This document shows, one piece after another, positions 15,952 to 23,792 of a DNA stretch of 47,460 nucleotides. The DNA comes from Acidimicrobiales bacterium (lineage in GTDB: Bacteria > Actinomycetota > Acidimicrobiia > Acidimicrobiales > AC-9): the NCBI GenBank assembly GCA_036270875.1, contig DATBBR010000028.1, positions 1 through 47,460 on the forward strand, given 5' to 3'. Position numbers and translations under genes: made by a program. The notes beneath the pieces are model-generated. The model ran no database searches. It saw nothing but the letters and a program-made list of their open reading frames with translations, and was not told where the DNA came from. Every line of letters begins with the position of its first letter. Within the stretch, counting starts at the first letter, position 1.

Positions 15952-16015
15952 CCCGGGAGAGGCGGCTGAGCCCCGTCATCTCCGTCGAAGCCGTGGGTCA
16001 CCGCCGTCTCCCGGG
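15952..16015. repeat. Long imperfect inverted repeat (about 20-bp stem)
   Basis: CCCGGGAGAGGCGG (15952-15965) pairs with CCGCC-G-TCTCCCGGG (16001-16015), one base bulged, and the stem extends inwards through TGA-g-CCC against GGGTCA, leaving a loop of about 21 bases. It lies between the VOC gene and the gene at 16106, 91 bases before the latter's start. No T-run follows. It may be a terminator, an RNA leader element or a decayed mobile-element end. Confidence 0.6.
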
Positions 16016-16105
16016 TCAGTCATGCTTCGCCTGCCATGCTCTGATCGCGGTTGGAGTCGTGCGAGCGGTCACGGTCTTCAGAACAACAACCACGAGGGGA
16101 GAACG

Positions 16106-16549
16106 ATGACCACGTGGGAGGATGCGCCAGAGGCCTTCCGGCGAGCGATCGAGGCCCTAGAGGTGGTACCCGCAGATGAGCAGGTAGTAGCCCTCCGAGG
16201 GCTCGCCGAGGACGATGGAACCGACCTGGCGGAGGAGGTGGCCCGCGTCCTCGTCGCCCGGAAAGTTGGCCGTCGGTGGGTGGACCAGATGTCCGAACCA
16301 CAGGTACTCCAGAAGGCCACAAACGTCATGCAGGCGGCGGTCGAGGCCGGCCAGTTGAACGAGGAAGGGATGGCAGAGGTCCTGGCCGCGGGTGACCTTC
16401 GTGCAAAGGTGGCTGAGTTCATCGCGAACGGTTACATCCGGAGCGCGCCAGCCCCTAACCCGGAGCTGCGGCGCATGCTGCGAGGCGAGGCAGACCCGAG
16501 CATCCTGGACAACGAGGTGGCCCGTTACCTGCGAGACCAAGCGGCCTAG
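16106..16549 (+). CDS. Uncharacterised helical protein
   Basis: 147 residues from the ATG at 16106 with GAGGGGAGA at 16094-16102. The sequence is acidic and helical throughout, for example AFRRAIEALEVVPADEQVVA, VARVLVARKVGRRWVDQM and NVMQAAVEAGQLNEEGMAEV. No signal peptide, membrane helix or catalytic motif is visible and I do not recognise a family. A long hairpin precedes it, and the convergent flavin oxidase ends 18 bases after it. Confidence 0.65.
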   Translation: MTTWEDAPEAFRRAIEALEVVPADEQVVALRGLAEDDGTDLAEEVARVLVARKVGRRWVDQMSEPQVLQKATNVMQAAVEAGQLNEEGMAEVLAAGDLRAKVAEFIANGYIRSAPAPNPELRRMLRGEADPSILDNEVARYLRDQAA

Positions 16550-16566
16550 CTAGCCCAGTACTGCAG

Positions 16567-17961
16567 CTACCCAGTCGCTGAGCCCGCTGGCCTTATGTTC
16601 TGGTTGAGGCGAAAGAGGTTTCCCGGGTCGTAGCGTTCCTTCAGCTTCTGTAGCCGCGCGTAGGTTTCCGGGCCGAACGCCGCCTTCACACGGTCTTCAC
16701 CCTCGTCGCCGATGAAGTTCAGGTAGACCCGTCCGGTGGAGAACGGCTTGATCGCCGCGTCGAACTCCTTCGTCCAGGCCACGTTGGCCTCGTCCTCAGC
16801 AGCTTCCGCCCACATCGACAGGATGTGAATGTTGAACGGGGCCCGACGTTGGCCGATAGCCATGCGATCGTCCGGGACCCGCGCGACCGCACCGCCGCCG
16901 GGCATGAGGACGATCTGCGTCAGCGGTGATGGGTTGGACAGGTGGTACCGGCATATCGTCTCGACCGCCGCGTCTGGCAGGCCGGCAAGGAACTCGGCAG
17001 TCCAATAGTTGCGCATTCCCTTCTGGTTGGCCGGGTCGATCAACCTCTGCACGGCCAGATAGGGCATCGGCTGCACCATGTCCATGGCCGGCGGGCCGAA
17101 CTCCCGCAGCGGCCGCATGGCCTCCTCGCCGTCTTCGACAGACCCGGCGTAGCAGAGGATGACACCAACCACCGGCTGGCCGCGCACGGGCTCGGGGACG
17201 AACTCCTCCGGCGGCGCAGTGATGAGAGCCACGCCACCGCCGACCTCATCGGGCGCGCCTGCCATGACGTCCCGGAAGTTGCGAAGCACCGCCGCTGCCA
17301 TCGGCGCGGGGTACATCAGCATCCCGCCCAGGACCATTGGCCCGACCGGATGGAGGCGGAACTCGAAAGAGGTGACGACGCCGAAGTTCCCGCCTCCACC
17401 GCGAGTACCCCAGAAGAGCTCCTCGTTCTCGCTCTCGGACGCAGTGACAACCTGGCCATCGGCGGTCACCATCTCCACGGACATCACGTTGTCCACCGTG
17501 AAGCCACACATGCGCTCGAGCCATCCCGACCCGCTCCCCAGCACGAGGCCCGCAATTCCTGTCGTGGACACCCTGCCTCCGGTGACAGCCAGTCCGTGCT
17601 CTTGCGTCGCCGCGTCGAGCTCACCCCACGTCAGTCCCGCATCGGCCCGGCAGGTGCGGGCTTCTGCGTCCACGTTGAGACGCTTCATCGGCCGCAAGTC
17701 GACGACGACGCCGTCGTCGCAGACTGCGTTGCCAGTCACACCGTGGCCGCCGCCATAGACGGCCAGGGGAAGGGCAGAGTCGCGGGCGAACCTCACGACT
17801 TCAGCGACGTCGTGCACGTCGGTGCAGCGGGCGATGAGCGCCGGACGCCGATCGATCATGCCGTTGAAGACGGCGCGAAGCTCGTCGTACGGTGCGTCCG
17901 CCGGGCGGACGAGCTGGCCCTTGAACCCCACCTCGAGCGAAGTGGTGCTGGCAACCGACAT
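16567..17961 (-). CDS. FAD-linked oxidase of the berberine-bridge-enzyme family
   Basis: 464 residues from the ATG at 17961 with an AAGGGGGG site upstream; 19 additional in-frame codons are unsupported. The FAD_binding_4 domain contains LPLAVYGGGHGVTGNAVCDD, whose His is the expected 8-alpha-histidyl flavin attachment point. The second (6-S-cysteinyl) anchor of bicovalent enzymes is absent: the GRVSTTGIAGLVLGSGSG segment has Thr where Cys would be. The substrate domain ends with the BBE motif YDPGNLFRLNQNIRP. Members oxidise alcohols, sugars or ring systems using oxygen. No export signal. A remnant of a different family member lies at 19180. Confidence 0.9.
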   Translation of the reverse strand: MSVASTTSLEVGFKGQLVRPADAPYDELRAVFNGMIDRRPALIARCTDVHDVAEVVRFARDSALPLAVYGGGHGVTGNAVCDDGVVVDLRPMKRLNVDAEARTCRADAGLTWGELDAATQEHGLAVTGGRVSTTGIAGLVLGSGSGWLERMCGFTVDNVMSVEMVTADGQVVTASESENEELFWGTRGGGGNFGVVTSFEFRLHPVGPMVLGGMLMYPAPMAAAVLRNFRDVMAGAPDEVGGGVALITAPPEEFVPEPVRGQPVVGVILCYAGSVEDGEEAMRPLREFGPPAMDMVQPMPYLAVQRLIDPANQKGMRNYWTAEFLAGLPDAAVETICRYHLSNPSPLTQIVLMPGGGAVARVPDDRMAIGQRRAPFNIHILSMWAEAAEDEANVAWTKEFDAAIKPFSTGRVYLNFIGDEGEDRVKAAFGPETYARLQKLKERYDPGNLFRLNQNIRPAGSATG

Positions 17962-18198
17962 CTGAAACCCCCCTTTCCCCAACCATCGCGGTCGGGAACC
18001 CGCCGGGATTGTAGCCAAGACCCATCCCCCAGGTCCGGTGAGACGAACCAGACGCCACCCGGCCCCGCCGGTAAGCGCCAGAGTGGCTCAAGGCGGTTGA
18101 AACCGCCCAGTCGTGCCTCGAGCTGACGGCGCGCCGGCATCCACGGCAGCGCACGTGGCATCGCGGCGACAGCACTTGGCAGGGGCGGACGACGGGGA

Positions 18199-19179
18199 AT
18201 GGGCGATCGGCCGCCCTCGTTGGCCGAGTACGTGGCCGCGACCGTGATAGCGACGGCATTCGGGGGACCCGAGGTCCTGGCCGTGGTGGACACGCCAGTT
18301 CGAGATCCCGGCCCCGGTGAGGTCCTCCTCCAGGTACGCGCCGCGGGAACGAATCCGGTCGACTACAAGATGTACAGCGGCGCGTTCGGAGGAGATCCCG
18401 CGCAACTGCCGATCCGCCTCGGTCTCGAGGCCGCTGGCGTGATCACCGCCGTGGGCGACGGCGCCGCAGGAGCAGAGGGCCCTGTTCACCCCGGAGACGA
18501 GGTGATCGCCTTCCGCATCACGGGCGGCTATGCCAGCGAGGTCGTCGTGCCGGGGTCTGCAGTGGTCCGTAAACCGTCGACGTTCTCCTTCGAGCAGGCC
18601 GGCGGGCTCCTGCTTGTCGGGGCGACGGCGGTCCATGCGCTTCAGGTGACGGGTGTCGCCGCGGGAGACACGGTCCTGATCCATGGAGCGTCAGGGGGCG
18701 TGGGACTCATGACCGTGCAGCTGGCCATCAACCTTGGGGCCCAGGTCATCGCCACTGCAAGCGACGGACACCACGCCTACCTGCGACAGCTCGGGGCCGA
18801 GCCGGTTACCTACGGCGACGGGCTCGTCGAGAGGATCCGGGACCTGGCGCCTGACGGCGTCCAGGCCGCGATAGATGCCGTCGGCACCACCGAGGCGATC
18901 GACGTCTCGACCGCCCTGGTCCCAGCGCGCGACCGGATCGCCACTCTCGTCGCCGTTCAGCGCGGGTTCGAGCTCGGCCTCAGGGTTCTCGGAGGTGCGC
19001 CAGGTGCCGACCCCGGCACCGAGATCCGTGCTGCCGCCCGCGCCAAGCTGGTCGAGCAGGCCGAGGGCGGCCAGCTTGAAGTTCTGGTGAGCGCCGCGTA
19101 CCCCCTCTCAGACGTGGCCGCTGCCCATCGCTCTCTGGCCGCAGGCCACACCCAGGGCAAGATCGTGCTCGTTCCCTAG
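18199..19179 (+). CDS. NADPH:quinone oxidoreductase-like medium-chain dehydrogenase (zinc-free)
   Basis: 326 residues. The GroES-like domain (VLLQVRAAGTNPVDYKMYSG, LGLEAAGVITAVGDG, HPGDEVIAF) precedes a Rossmann domain with HGASGGVGLMTVQLA and closes with AHRSLAAGHTQGKIVLVP. It lacks the zinc-binding Cys cluster, placing it with QOR/zeta-crystallin reductases of quinones or activated alkenes. A GTG at 18232 is an alternative start. Divergent from the flavin oxidase, with a small stem-loop (GGCGGT TGAA ACCGCC, 18092-18107) in the spacer. Its stop codon is followed at once by a fragment of another oxidase gene. Confidence 0.9.
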   Translation: MGDRPPSLAEYVAATVIATAFGGPEVLAVVDTPVRDPGPGEVLLQVRAAGTNPVDYKMYSGAFGGDPAQLPIRLGLEAAGVITAVGDGAAGAEGPVHPGDEVIAFRITGGYASEVVVPGSAVVRKPSTFSFEQAGGLLLVGATAVHALQVTGVAAGDTVLIHGASGGVGLMTVQLAINLGAQVIATASDGHHAYLRQLGAEPVTYGDGLVERIRDLAPDGVQAAIDAVGTTEAIDVSTALVPARDRIATLVAVQRGFELGLRVLGGAPGADPGTEIRAAARAKLVEQAEGGQLEVLVSAAYPLSDVAAAHRSLAAGHTQGKIVLVP

Positions 19180-19242
19180 GTGAAGCGGGCCTACGACCCG
19201 GGCAACGTGTTCCAGTTTGCCCAGAGCATTCCGAGCGAGGCC
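19180..19242 (+). pseudogene. C-terminal remnant of a second berberine-bridge-type oxidase
   Basis: Directly after the reductase stop codon the same frame reads VKRAYDPGNVFQFAQSIPSE, which is the terminal BBE motif (YDPGN.F.F.QSIP) of FAD-linked oxidases, with no start codon of its own worth accepting and no other part of the protein present. It differs from the tail of the intact oxidase at 16567 (RYDPGNLFRLNQNIRP), so it is not simply a copy of that gene. I infer that recombination replaced most of an oxidase gene by the reductase. Confidence 0.6.
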
Positions 19243-19258
19243 TGCCCTTCGACGACGG

Positions 19259-20647
19259 TCAACCGAGCGCCTCGGCGTCCGCACCTGCGCCGTGGTCGTC
19301 GGGTCCCCAATGGCCGAGCGATCCGGGCACCACCGCCTCCGGGCCGGTGGAGCGGCGAGTCCGATCACCGTTGCGCGCCAGTACCGCTCGGACCGCTCCG
19401 GTCAGCGGCGCCGTCAACTGGGACGGAAGGCAGATCCCATCGCGCAGACACTCCTCGATCCGTCGCTCGGGCAGAAAGACGGGCGAGGCGATGCGGGCCC
19501 GCTCGATGGTGCGAGCACCATCGCCAGTGAGCTCGTGGGGGCCGTGCGGCTCCCTCACCGCGCCCGACTCCACGAGCGCCGCCAGGGCGGCCGCCAGCTC
19601 AGCGCGCAAGCGGCGTGAGCGCGGCGCCCGGTTGACCACGGGGACCACGCACTGGCCGGGGACGCCGACACCGAGCAGGTCAGTGACGACTCGCGCCAGT
19701 GAGTGGATGCCCTTCATGCCGGGCCCGCCCACCACCAGGACCACGTCTGCCTCTTGCATCGCGGTTCGGCTCATGACGTTGCGCTCCTCGACGTCCAGGG
19801 AGCCCCCGTCGCGCTCACCCTCGACATCGGCTTCCACATCGGCGACGACCGTCGAGAAGGTATGGCGCAAGCTCGTGAACGCCGCTTCGAATGCCCGCGG
19901 ACGTAACGCCGCCCAGGCCGACGAACGCCGCAGCCCGAGGAGCAGGTGGTAGCCGCGCTCCTCGACGACGAAGGTGAGGGCCATGACGGCGTCACGATCC
20001 GGTTGTCCGTTGCGGTGCGCCTCCACCAGCTCCTGGACGCTGGGGACGATGTCGCCCGCATCGTGCAGCATCGACTGCTCGGCACGGCGGGCGAGGTCGG
20101 CCAGGATGACCGGACCGCGCTCGCTCGCGCCCCCCGGCTTGTCCTCGGCGAGGCCCTGGCAGAGCGCGATCGCGACCGTCGAGGCGCCGGTCCCCCCCGG
20201 ACCGCATATGGCGACGACCGCGCCGCCAGGATCGCCGCTCGCCACGCCGTCGAGCGTTCCCGGCACCTGATTCCCTACGGCAATGGGCGTGGCGTGGGCG
20301 GCGAGCGCCCTGAGCAGCTCCTCCCGGGCGAAGCCGTCGAAGAGGACGGCAGCAGCTCCCAGCGCCAGCCAGTCGCTCCGATGGCGCCGTTCCTCGACCA
20401 CCAGCGTCGGACACCTCGCCCGGCTCATCTCGTCGACGAGATCCCGGTCGAGGGCGGCGACCCTCGAGTCCACGATCGCCGCCGAGAAGGCTCGGCCCGA
20501 GCCCAACCTCGCCCGCAGCTCCTCCGCCGACAGGCACTTGACCAGCTCGACCGGTATCGACGAGGCGTGCGCCCACTGGGCGACGGTGCGGAACCAGGCC
20601 GCCCGAGGGTGCGCGAGCCCGAGGATGACGTACCGTTCGCCGGCCAT
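19259..20647 (-). CDS. CpaE/TadZ-like pilus-assembly ATPase (MinD family)
   Basis: 462 residues. Residues 1-125 form a response-receiver-like domain (YVILGLAHPRAAWFRTVAQ; AAIVDSRVAALDRDLVDEM); 145-410 a MinD/ParA-type domain with Walker A CGPGGTGASTVAIAL, in which both signature lysines are missing, as is usual in CpaE/TadZ. Later segments TVVADVEADVEG and ADVVLVVGGPGMKGIHSLAR follow the SIMIBI layout. CpaE/TadZ localises Flp/Tad secretion machinery at the cell pole or membrane. The ATG overlaps a TGA (TGATG), a relic of a lost upstream gene. The promoter is a copy of that of the CpaB-like gene. No other tad gene is in the window. Confidence 0.75.
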   Translation of the reverse strand: MAGERYVILGLAHPRAAWFRTVAQWAHASSIPVELVKCLSAEELRARLGSGRAFSAAIVDSRVAALDRDLVDEMSRARCPTLVVEERRHRSDWLALGAAAVLFDGFAREELLRALAAHATPIAVGNQVPGTLDGVASGDPGGAVVAICGPGGTGASTVAIALCQGLAEDKPGGASERGPVILADLARRAEQSMLHDAGDIVPSVQELVEAHRNGQPDRDAVMALTFVVEERGYHLLLGLRRSSAWAALRPRAFEAAFTSLRHTFSTVVADVEADVEGERDGGSLDVEERNVMSRTAMQEADVVLVVGGPGMKGIHSLARVVTDLLGVGVPGQCVVPVVNRAPRSRRLRAELAAALAALVESGAVREPHGPHELTGDGARTIERARIASPVFLPERRIEECLRDGICLPSQLTAPLTGAVRAVLARNGDRTRRSTGPEAVVPGSLGHWGPDDHGAGADAEALG

Positions 20648-20676
20648 CAGCCGCCCCCGATCGCCCGCACGGCGGG

Positions 20677-20723
20677 AGCATACGGCGCACTGTCGCTATC
20701 TTTCAACTTACCCTGTGTGGTTC
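20677..20723 (-). promoter_or_regulatory. Promoter of the CpaE-like gene (copy 1 of a duplicated promoter)
   Basis: Minus strand: GAACCACA (20716-20723), -35 TTGAAA (20701-20706), 18-bp spacer, -10 TATGCT (20677-20682), then CCGCC. The same elements with identical spacings precede the CpaB-like gene at 24689-24735. Transcription would start about 20 bases before the ATG. Confidence 0.7.
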
Positions 20724-20834
20724 GGCACACCCCGTGCACCCATGTCGGGTCTGCCGAGGTCACTGTTGACGAGCAGCTCGGACGGTGCTGCCATTCCGTC
20801 CGGGTGACACCCCCAAGGAATGGAGGTCGGCGCA

Positions 20835-21608
20835 GTGACAAGGCTTACGGAGATCGGGGGCAAGCGACTCCCTTTCCTGCGGTGGTCGGCCCTGCGGATG
20901 GCCTTCGGCGCCAGACACCTGACTACTCATTGGCAGGTAGGCGACGGACGTGAGGAAGCGTTGGCCCGCTACGTCGTCGGTCACGCTCGGAAGGGCGACA
21001 TCGACGACACGATCCGGGTGATCGACGACTTCTGCTACCGGCGCAGCGTGATGATGAACGTGGGGGACGAGAAGGGCGAGATTCTCGATCGCGCTGTGGC
21101 ACGCGTCCACCCTCGACGGCTATTGGAGCTTGGGACGTACTGCGGTTACAGCGCTCTGCGCATCGCCCGCGTCATGCCCGAGGAAGCACGGCTCTACTCG
21201 GTCGAGCCCGTTGAGGCGAACGCAGACATCGCACGCCGCATTTGGGACCACGCCGACGTTGGCAGCCGCTTGACGGTCGTCGTCGGGCGCCTGGCGGACG
21301 GCGGTAAGACACTGGACCGGCTCGAATCGGAGCATGGCTTTGGCGGTGGGACGCTGGACTTCGTCTTCGTCGACCACGACAAGGCTGCCTATCTTCCCGA
21401 CCTCGAGCGGATCCTGAGCCGGGGGTGGCTGCATCCCGGTTCGGTCGTCGTGGCTGACAACATCAAGGTCCCCGGCGCGCCGGCCTACCGTTCCTACATG
21501 AGGGCCCAGGAGGGCAAGACCTGGCGCACCATCGAGCATGATGCCCATGTGGAGTACCAATCTCTCATCAAGGACCTGGTGCTTGAATCGCAGTACTCGG
21601 GAGGGTGA
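20835..21608 (+). CDS. Catechol O-methyltransferase-like SAM-dependent methyltransferase
   Basis: 257 residues from a GTG at 20835 with AATGGAGG 8 bases upstream (the ATG at 20820 lies inside that site). The class I methyltransferase core matches COMT closely: LELGTYCGYSALRIARVMPE (motif I), LYSVEPVEANADIARRIWDH (acidic SAM contact), FVFVDHDKAAYLPDLE (catalytic metal Asp) and SVVVADNIKVPGAPAYRSYM (Asp-Asn metal ligands). It should methylate a catechol hydroxyl using Mg2+ and SAM. An N-terminal extension of about 70 residues is similar to that of membrane COMT-type bacterial proteins but has no clear membrane helix. A TTGACG/TGCCAT promoter is possible at 20766-20794. It converges on the metallo-hydrolase operon. 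Confidence 0.85.
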   Translation: MTRLTEIGGKRLPFLRWSALRMAFGARHLTTHWQVGDGREEALARYVVGHARKGDIDDTIRVIDDFCYRRSVMMNVGDEKGEILDRAVARVHPRRLLELGTYCGYSALRIARVMPEEARLYSVEPVEANADIARRIWDHADVGSRLTVVVGRLADGGKTLDRLESEHGFGGGTLDFVFVDHDKAAYLPDLERILSRGWLHPGSVVVADNIKVPGAPAYRSYMRAQEGKTWRTIEHDAHVEYQSLIKDLVLESQYSGG

Positions 21609-21642
21609 GAACCTGGCCGCCCACCGCGCCGGAGGCCGGAGC

Positions 21643-22374
21643 TCACCCAGCCTCGGCGAACGCCTTGCGGAGGCGCAACTCGTAGTCGTCGGCGAGGGCC
21701 CGCAGGGCGGTAGCGCCGTCGCCCCGGTACGAGGCGCCGTGCATGAGGCCAAGGGTTGCTGGCGCGAGCTCGGCCAGGCCGCGAATCGTCGGGGCCGTTG
21801 CGGGAGTGAGGCAGGTCGCGCCGAACAGGTCCTCCGTCGCCGCCGCCGCGCCGACCACATCGTCCTCGGTGAGGGCGGGGACGGCGCCGACATGGGTGAA
21901 GAGGTCTCCGCAGAGCAGTGTGCTGGTGGTCTCCTCGTAGAGGAGCCCGGCGTCCCATCCATGCGGGACGTGGGGCGTGTCCACCCAGCGGACCCGCCGG
22001 CCGCCGAGGTCGATGACGTCGCCGTCGGCGAGCACCCGCGGGGCTCGGGCCGCCTGATCGGTCGTCGACAGCATGCCGCTGAGCGCGCCCACTGCCGGCT
22101 CGGCGGACGGAGCGGCATCGAGCCACAGGTTCAAGGCGCCGCTCTCGTCAGCCTCCCAGTGCCCCCAGCTGATCCAGCGCAAGCGGTCGAGGGGGATCAC
22201 CGACTGGGCCGCCTCGGCGACGAGCGGGAACATCTGGCGGGGGCCGGTGTGGAAGAGCAGCGCTTCCTCGCCCGCGACGAGGAATTGGTTGAACGTAAAG
22301 CCGCCAGGGACGGCGTCGGTCAATGTCGAGAGCCGGTAGATACCGTCGTTGATCTCGTCGACTTTGGTTTCCAT
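21643..22374 (-). CDS. Metallo-beta-lactamase-fold protein related to ODP/flavodiiron oxygen-binding domains
   Basis: 243 residues from the ATG at 22374, which overlaps the stop of the preceding gene (TGATG). The fold begins IYRLSTLTDAVPGGFTFNQF and contains a variant metal motif SWGHWEADESG: His-x-Glu-x-Asp is kept as in flavodiiron proteins, but the following His is Glu. Further ligands: WVDTPHVPHGWDAG (His), LLCGDLFTH (Asp, His) and LMHGASYRGDG (His). This pattern fits a diiron ODP domain used for oxygen sensing or reduction more than a zinc hydrolase. Last gene of the TetR operon. Confidence 0.82.
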   Translation of the reverse strand: METKVDEINDGIYRLSTLTDAVPGGFTFNQFLVAGEEALLFHTGPRQMFPLVAEAAQSVIPLDRLRWISWGHWEADESGALNLWLDAAPSAEPAVGALSGMLSTTDQAARAPRVLADGDVIDLGGRRVRWVDTPHVPHGWDAGLLYEETTSTLLCGDLFTHVGAVPALTEDDVVGAAAATEDLFGATCLTPATAPTIRGLAELAPATLGLMHGASYRGDGATALRALADDYELRLRKAFAEAG

Positions 22375-23132
22375 CAGAGGGGCAACTCCTTTTTCAACAG
22401 TCCCGAGCCGGTTCCCCGGCCCGAGAGGATCCAGATCCACTCGAGGCCGTCGATGCGAAGCACCTCGCCATCGATCCCGGCGGCGTAGCTCCCGCCCGCC
22501 GGGCCTTCGAGCTCGAGGCGAAAACCATGACCGTGCACCCGCTGCCAGTCGACGACCATGTCGGCGAGGAGCCGCCCGTCGTGGTCGGCGGTGAGCACGG
22601 GCACAAGCCCGACAGCGCGGCACAGGTCGATGCGATGCATCCAGATGTCACGGGTGAGGACGACGTCGATGAGGTAGGAGCCCATCGGGCGCTTGCCGAG
22701 CGGGGGCCCGAAGTCGAGGGGCAGGGGCCGGAGGAAAGGTGGGAACCGGCGCCGGCTCTTCAGTGCCCGCGGCCATGCCGCGTCCCAACGAGCAACGAGC
22801 TCGTCCGGCCCGGCAGCCGCCCGCTCCCGGACCTGGAGCTCGGTGACACCGTGGATCCAGTGGCCGTAGCCCTTGTCCTTCGCGATTCGCCGCCCGGCGC
22901 GCATCTGGTGGGCCTGCTCCCGCAGTGACGAGTTGGCCTCGACCGCGCCCACATTGTGGGCAACGAGGCCACGCACGTCCCACTGGTCGCACACCGTGGG
23001 CCGCTCCCAGTCGTCGGGGCCCAGCTGATGGACGACATCGCCGAAGCGCCGGTACTCCGTTGCCGCCAGTTCGATCCCTTCGCGGTGCGTGATCGAAGGG
23101 ATGTCTTGCACCCGGACCGCCGTGTCGTTCAC
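22374..23132 (-). CDS. Maleylpyruvate isomerase-family (mycothiol-dependent/DinB-like) protein
   Basis: 252 residues from a GTG at 23132 with AAGGAGGG upstream; the start overlaps the regulator stop (GTGA). The N-terminal four-helix domain carries VHQLGPDDWERPTVCDQWDV, then RGLVAHNVGAVEANS, the usual W..PT.C..W.V.....H signature, in which His and neighbouring acidic residues bind metal in the mycothiol-dependent isomerase/DinB fold. A helical centre (SYLIDVVLTRDIWMHRIDLC) also carries the His-x-x-Asp element. The C-terminal domain resembles the MDMPI C-domain. Known relatives isomerise maleylpyruvate in aromatic degradation or transfer thiols; the substrate here is unknown. Confidence 0.85.
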   Translation of the reverse strand: MNDTAVRVQDIPSITHREGIELAATEYRRFGDVVHQLGPDDWERPTVCDQWDVRGLVAHNVGAVEANSSLREQAHQMRAGRRIAKDKGYGHWIHGVTELQVRERAAAGPDELVARWDAAWPRALKSRRRFPPFLRPLPLDFGPPLGKRPMGSYLIDVVLTRDIWMHRIDLCRAVGLVPVLTADHDGRLLADMVVDWQRVHGHGFRLELEGPAGGSYAAGIDGEVLRIDGLEWIWILSGRGTGSGLLKKELPL

Positions 23133-23740
23133 TTTGTCGCCCTCCTTCTCCTGGTGCCCCTCCGGACTTGCGTCAGGTACATGTCGACCACCTCGTCGAC
23201 GAGCCGAGTCCATCGGTCCCCGCCCGGCTCGTTGGCGATCTGCTGCCAGCCCAGACCCGAGATCGCTGCGGTCCACAGATCGAGATGGACGGGCTCGGTG
23301 AGGCCCGCCCGAGCGAGCGCCGCCCGGCCCCCTTCCAGGATCCGCACGGCGAGGGCGTAGGACTCCGGCGAGGGCTCGAAGCCGGGGATCGTCCGCATGA
23401 ACAGGAGCTGGGCCCGCGCCGGGTCCTCCGTGGTGAAGCTCACGAAGGTGCGAGCAGTCCACCGTAGGATCTCGTCGGGGTCGTCGGACTCTGGCGCGAG
23501 CTCCAGCTGCTTCAGCAGATCGAGGTTGCCCTGGGCGAACATTGCGTCGTAGATGGCGTGCTTGGAGTCGAAGTACGAGTACAGCGAGGGCGCCTGCATG
23601 CCGACCCTGCGGGCAAGGTCGCGCAGCGACAGGGCGCCGAGGCCCTCGGCCCGGACGATTTCCCAGGCTGCGTCCAGGATCTCGGCCTTGGTCGCCTCCC
23701 GGCGCTCCATCCGCCTATCACGCATCGGTTCTACGACCAT
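23129..23740 (-). CDS. TetR-family regulator of the isomerase/metallo-hydrolase operon
   Basis: 203 residues. The DNA-binding domain is complete (KAEILDAAWEIVRAEGLGAL, then LRDLARRVGMQAPSLYSYFD), including SLYSYFDSK at the end of the recognition helix. The C-terminal domain contains the TetR_C ligand pocket helices (FVSFTTEDPARAQLLFMRTI, then DLWTAAISGLGWQQIANEPG). Its stop overlaps the next start by four bases, so all three genes are translationally linked. A good promoter (TTGACG, 17 bp, TAGGTT) lies immediately upstream and contains two inverted repeats, so autorepression is likely. Alternative starts at M6 or M11 are possible. Confidence 0.9.
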   Translation of the reverse strand: MVVEPMRDRRMERREATKAEILDAAWEIVRAEGLGALSLRDLARRVGMQAPSLYSYFDSKHAIYDAMFAQGNLDLLKQLELAPESDDPDEILRWTARTFVSFTTEDPARAQLLFMRTIPGFEPSPESYALAVRILEGGRAALARAGLTEPVHLDLWTAAISGLGWQQIANEPGGDRWTRLVDEVVDMYLTQVRRGTRRRRATK

Positions 23741-23741
23741 C

Positions 23742-23778
23742 GTTCGCAGAACCTAACAGTGTTCGACCACACCGTCAA
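23742..23778 (-). promoter_or_regulatory. Promoter and candidate operator of the TetR operon
   Basis: -35 TTGACG (23773-23778), 17-bp spacer, -10 TAGGTT (23750-23755) on the minus strand. Inside the spacer, 23759-23770 is the near-palindrome GTGTTCGACCAC (one mismatched pair); overlapping the -10, 23742-23752 is GTTC-GCA-GAAC, perfect. Either could bind the operon's own TetR protein. Confidence 0.6.
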
Positions 23779-23792
23779 GTCCTTGCCGGTGA

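Noticed and set aside
19259-20647. Plasmid or chromosome partition protein ParA/Soj
   Set aside because: The N-terminal receiver-like domain, the lysine-free Walker A and the adjacent CpaB-type gene favour CpaE/TadZ; no parB or parS-like site was seen.
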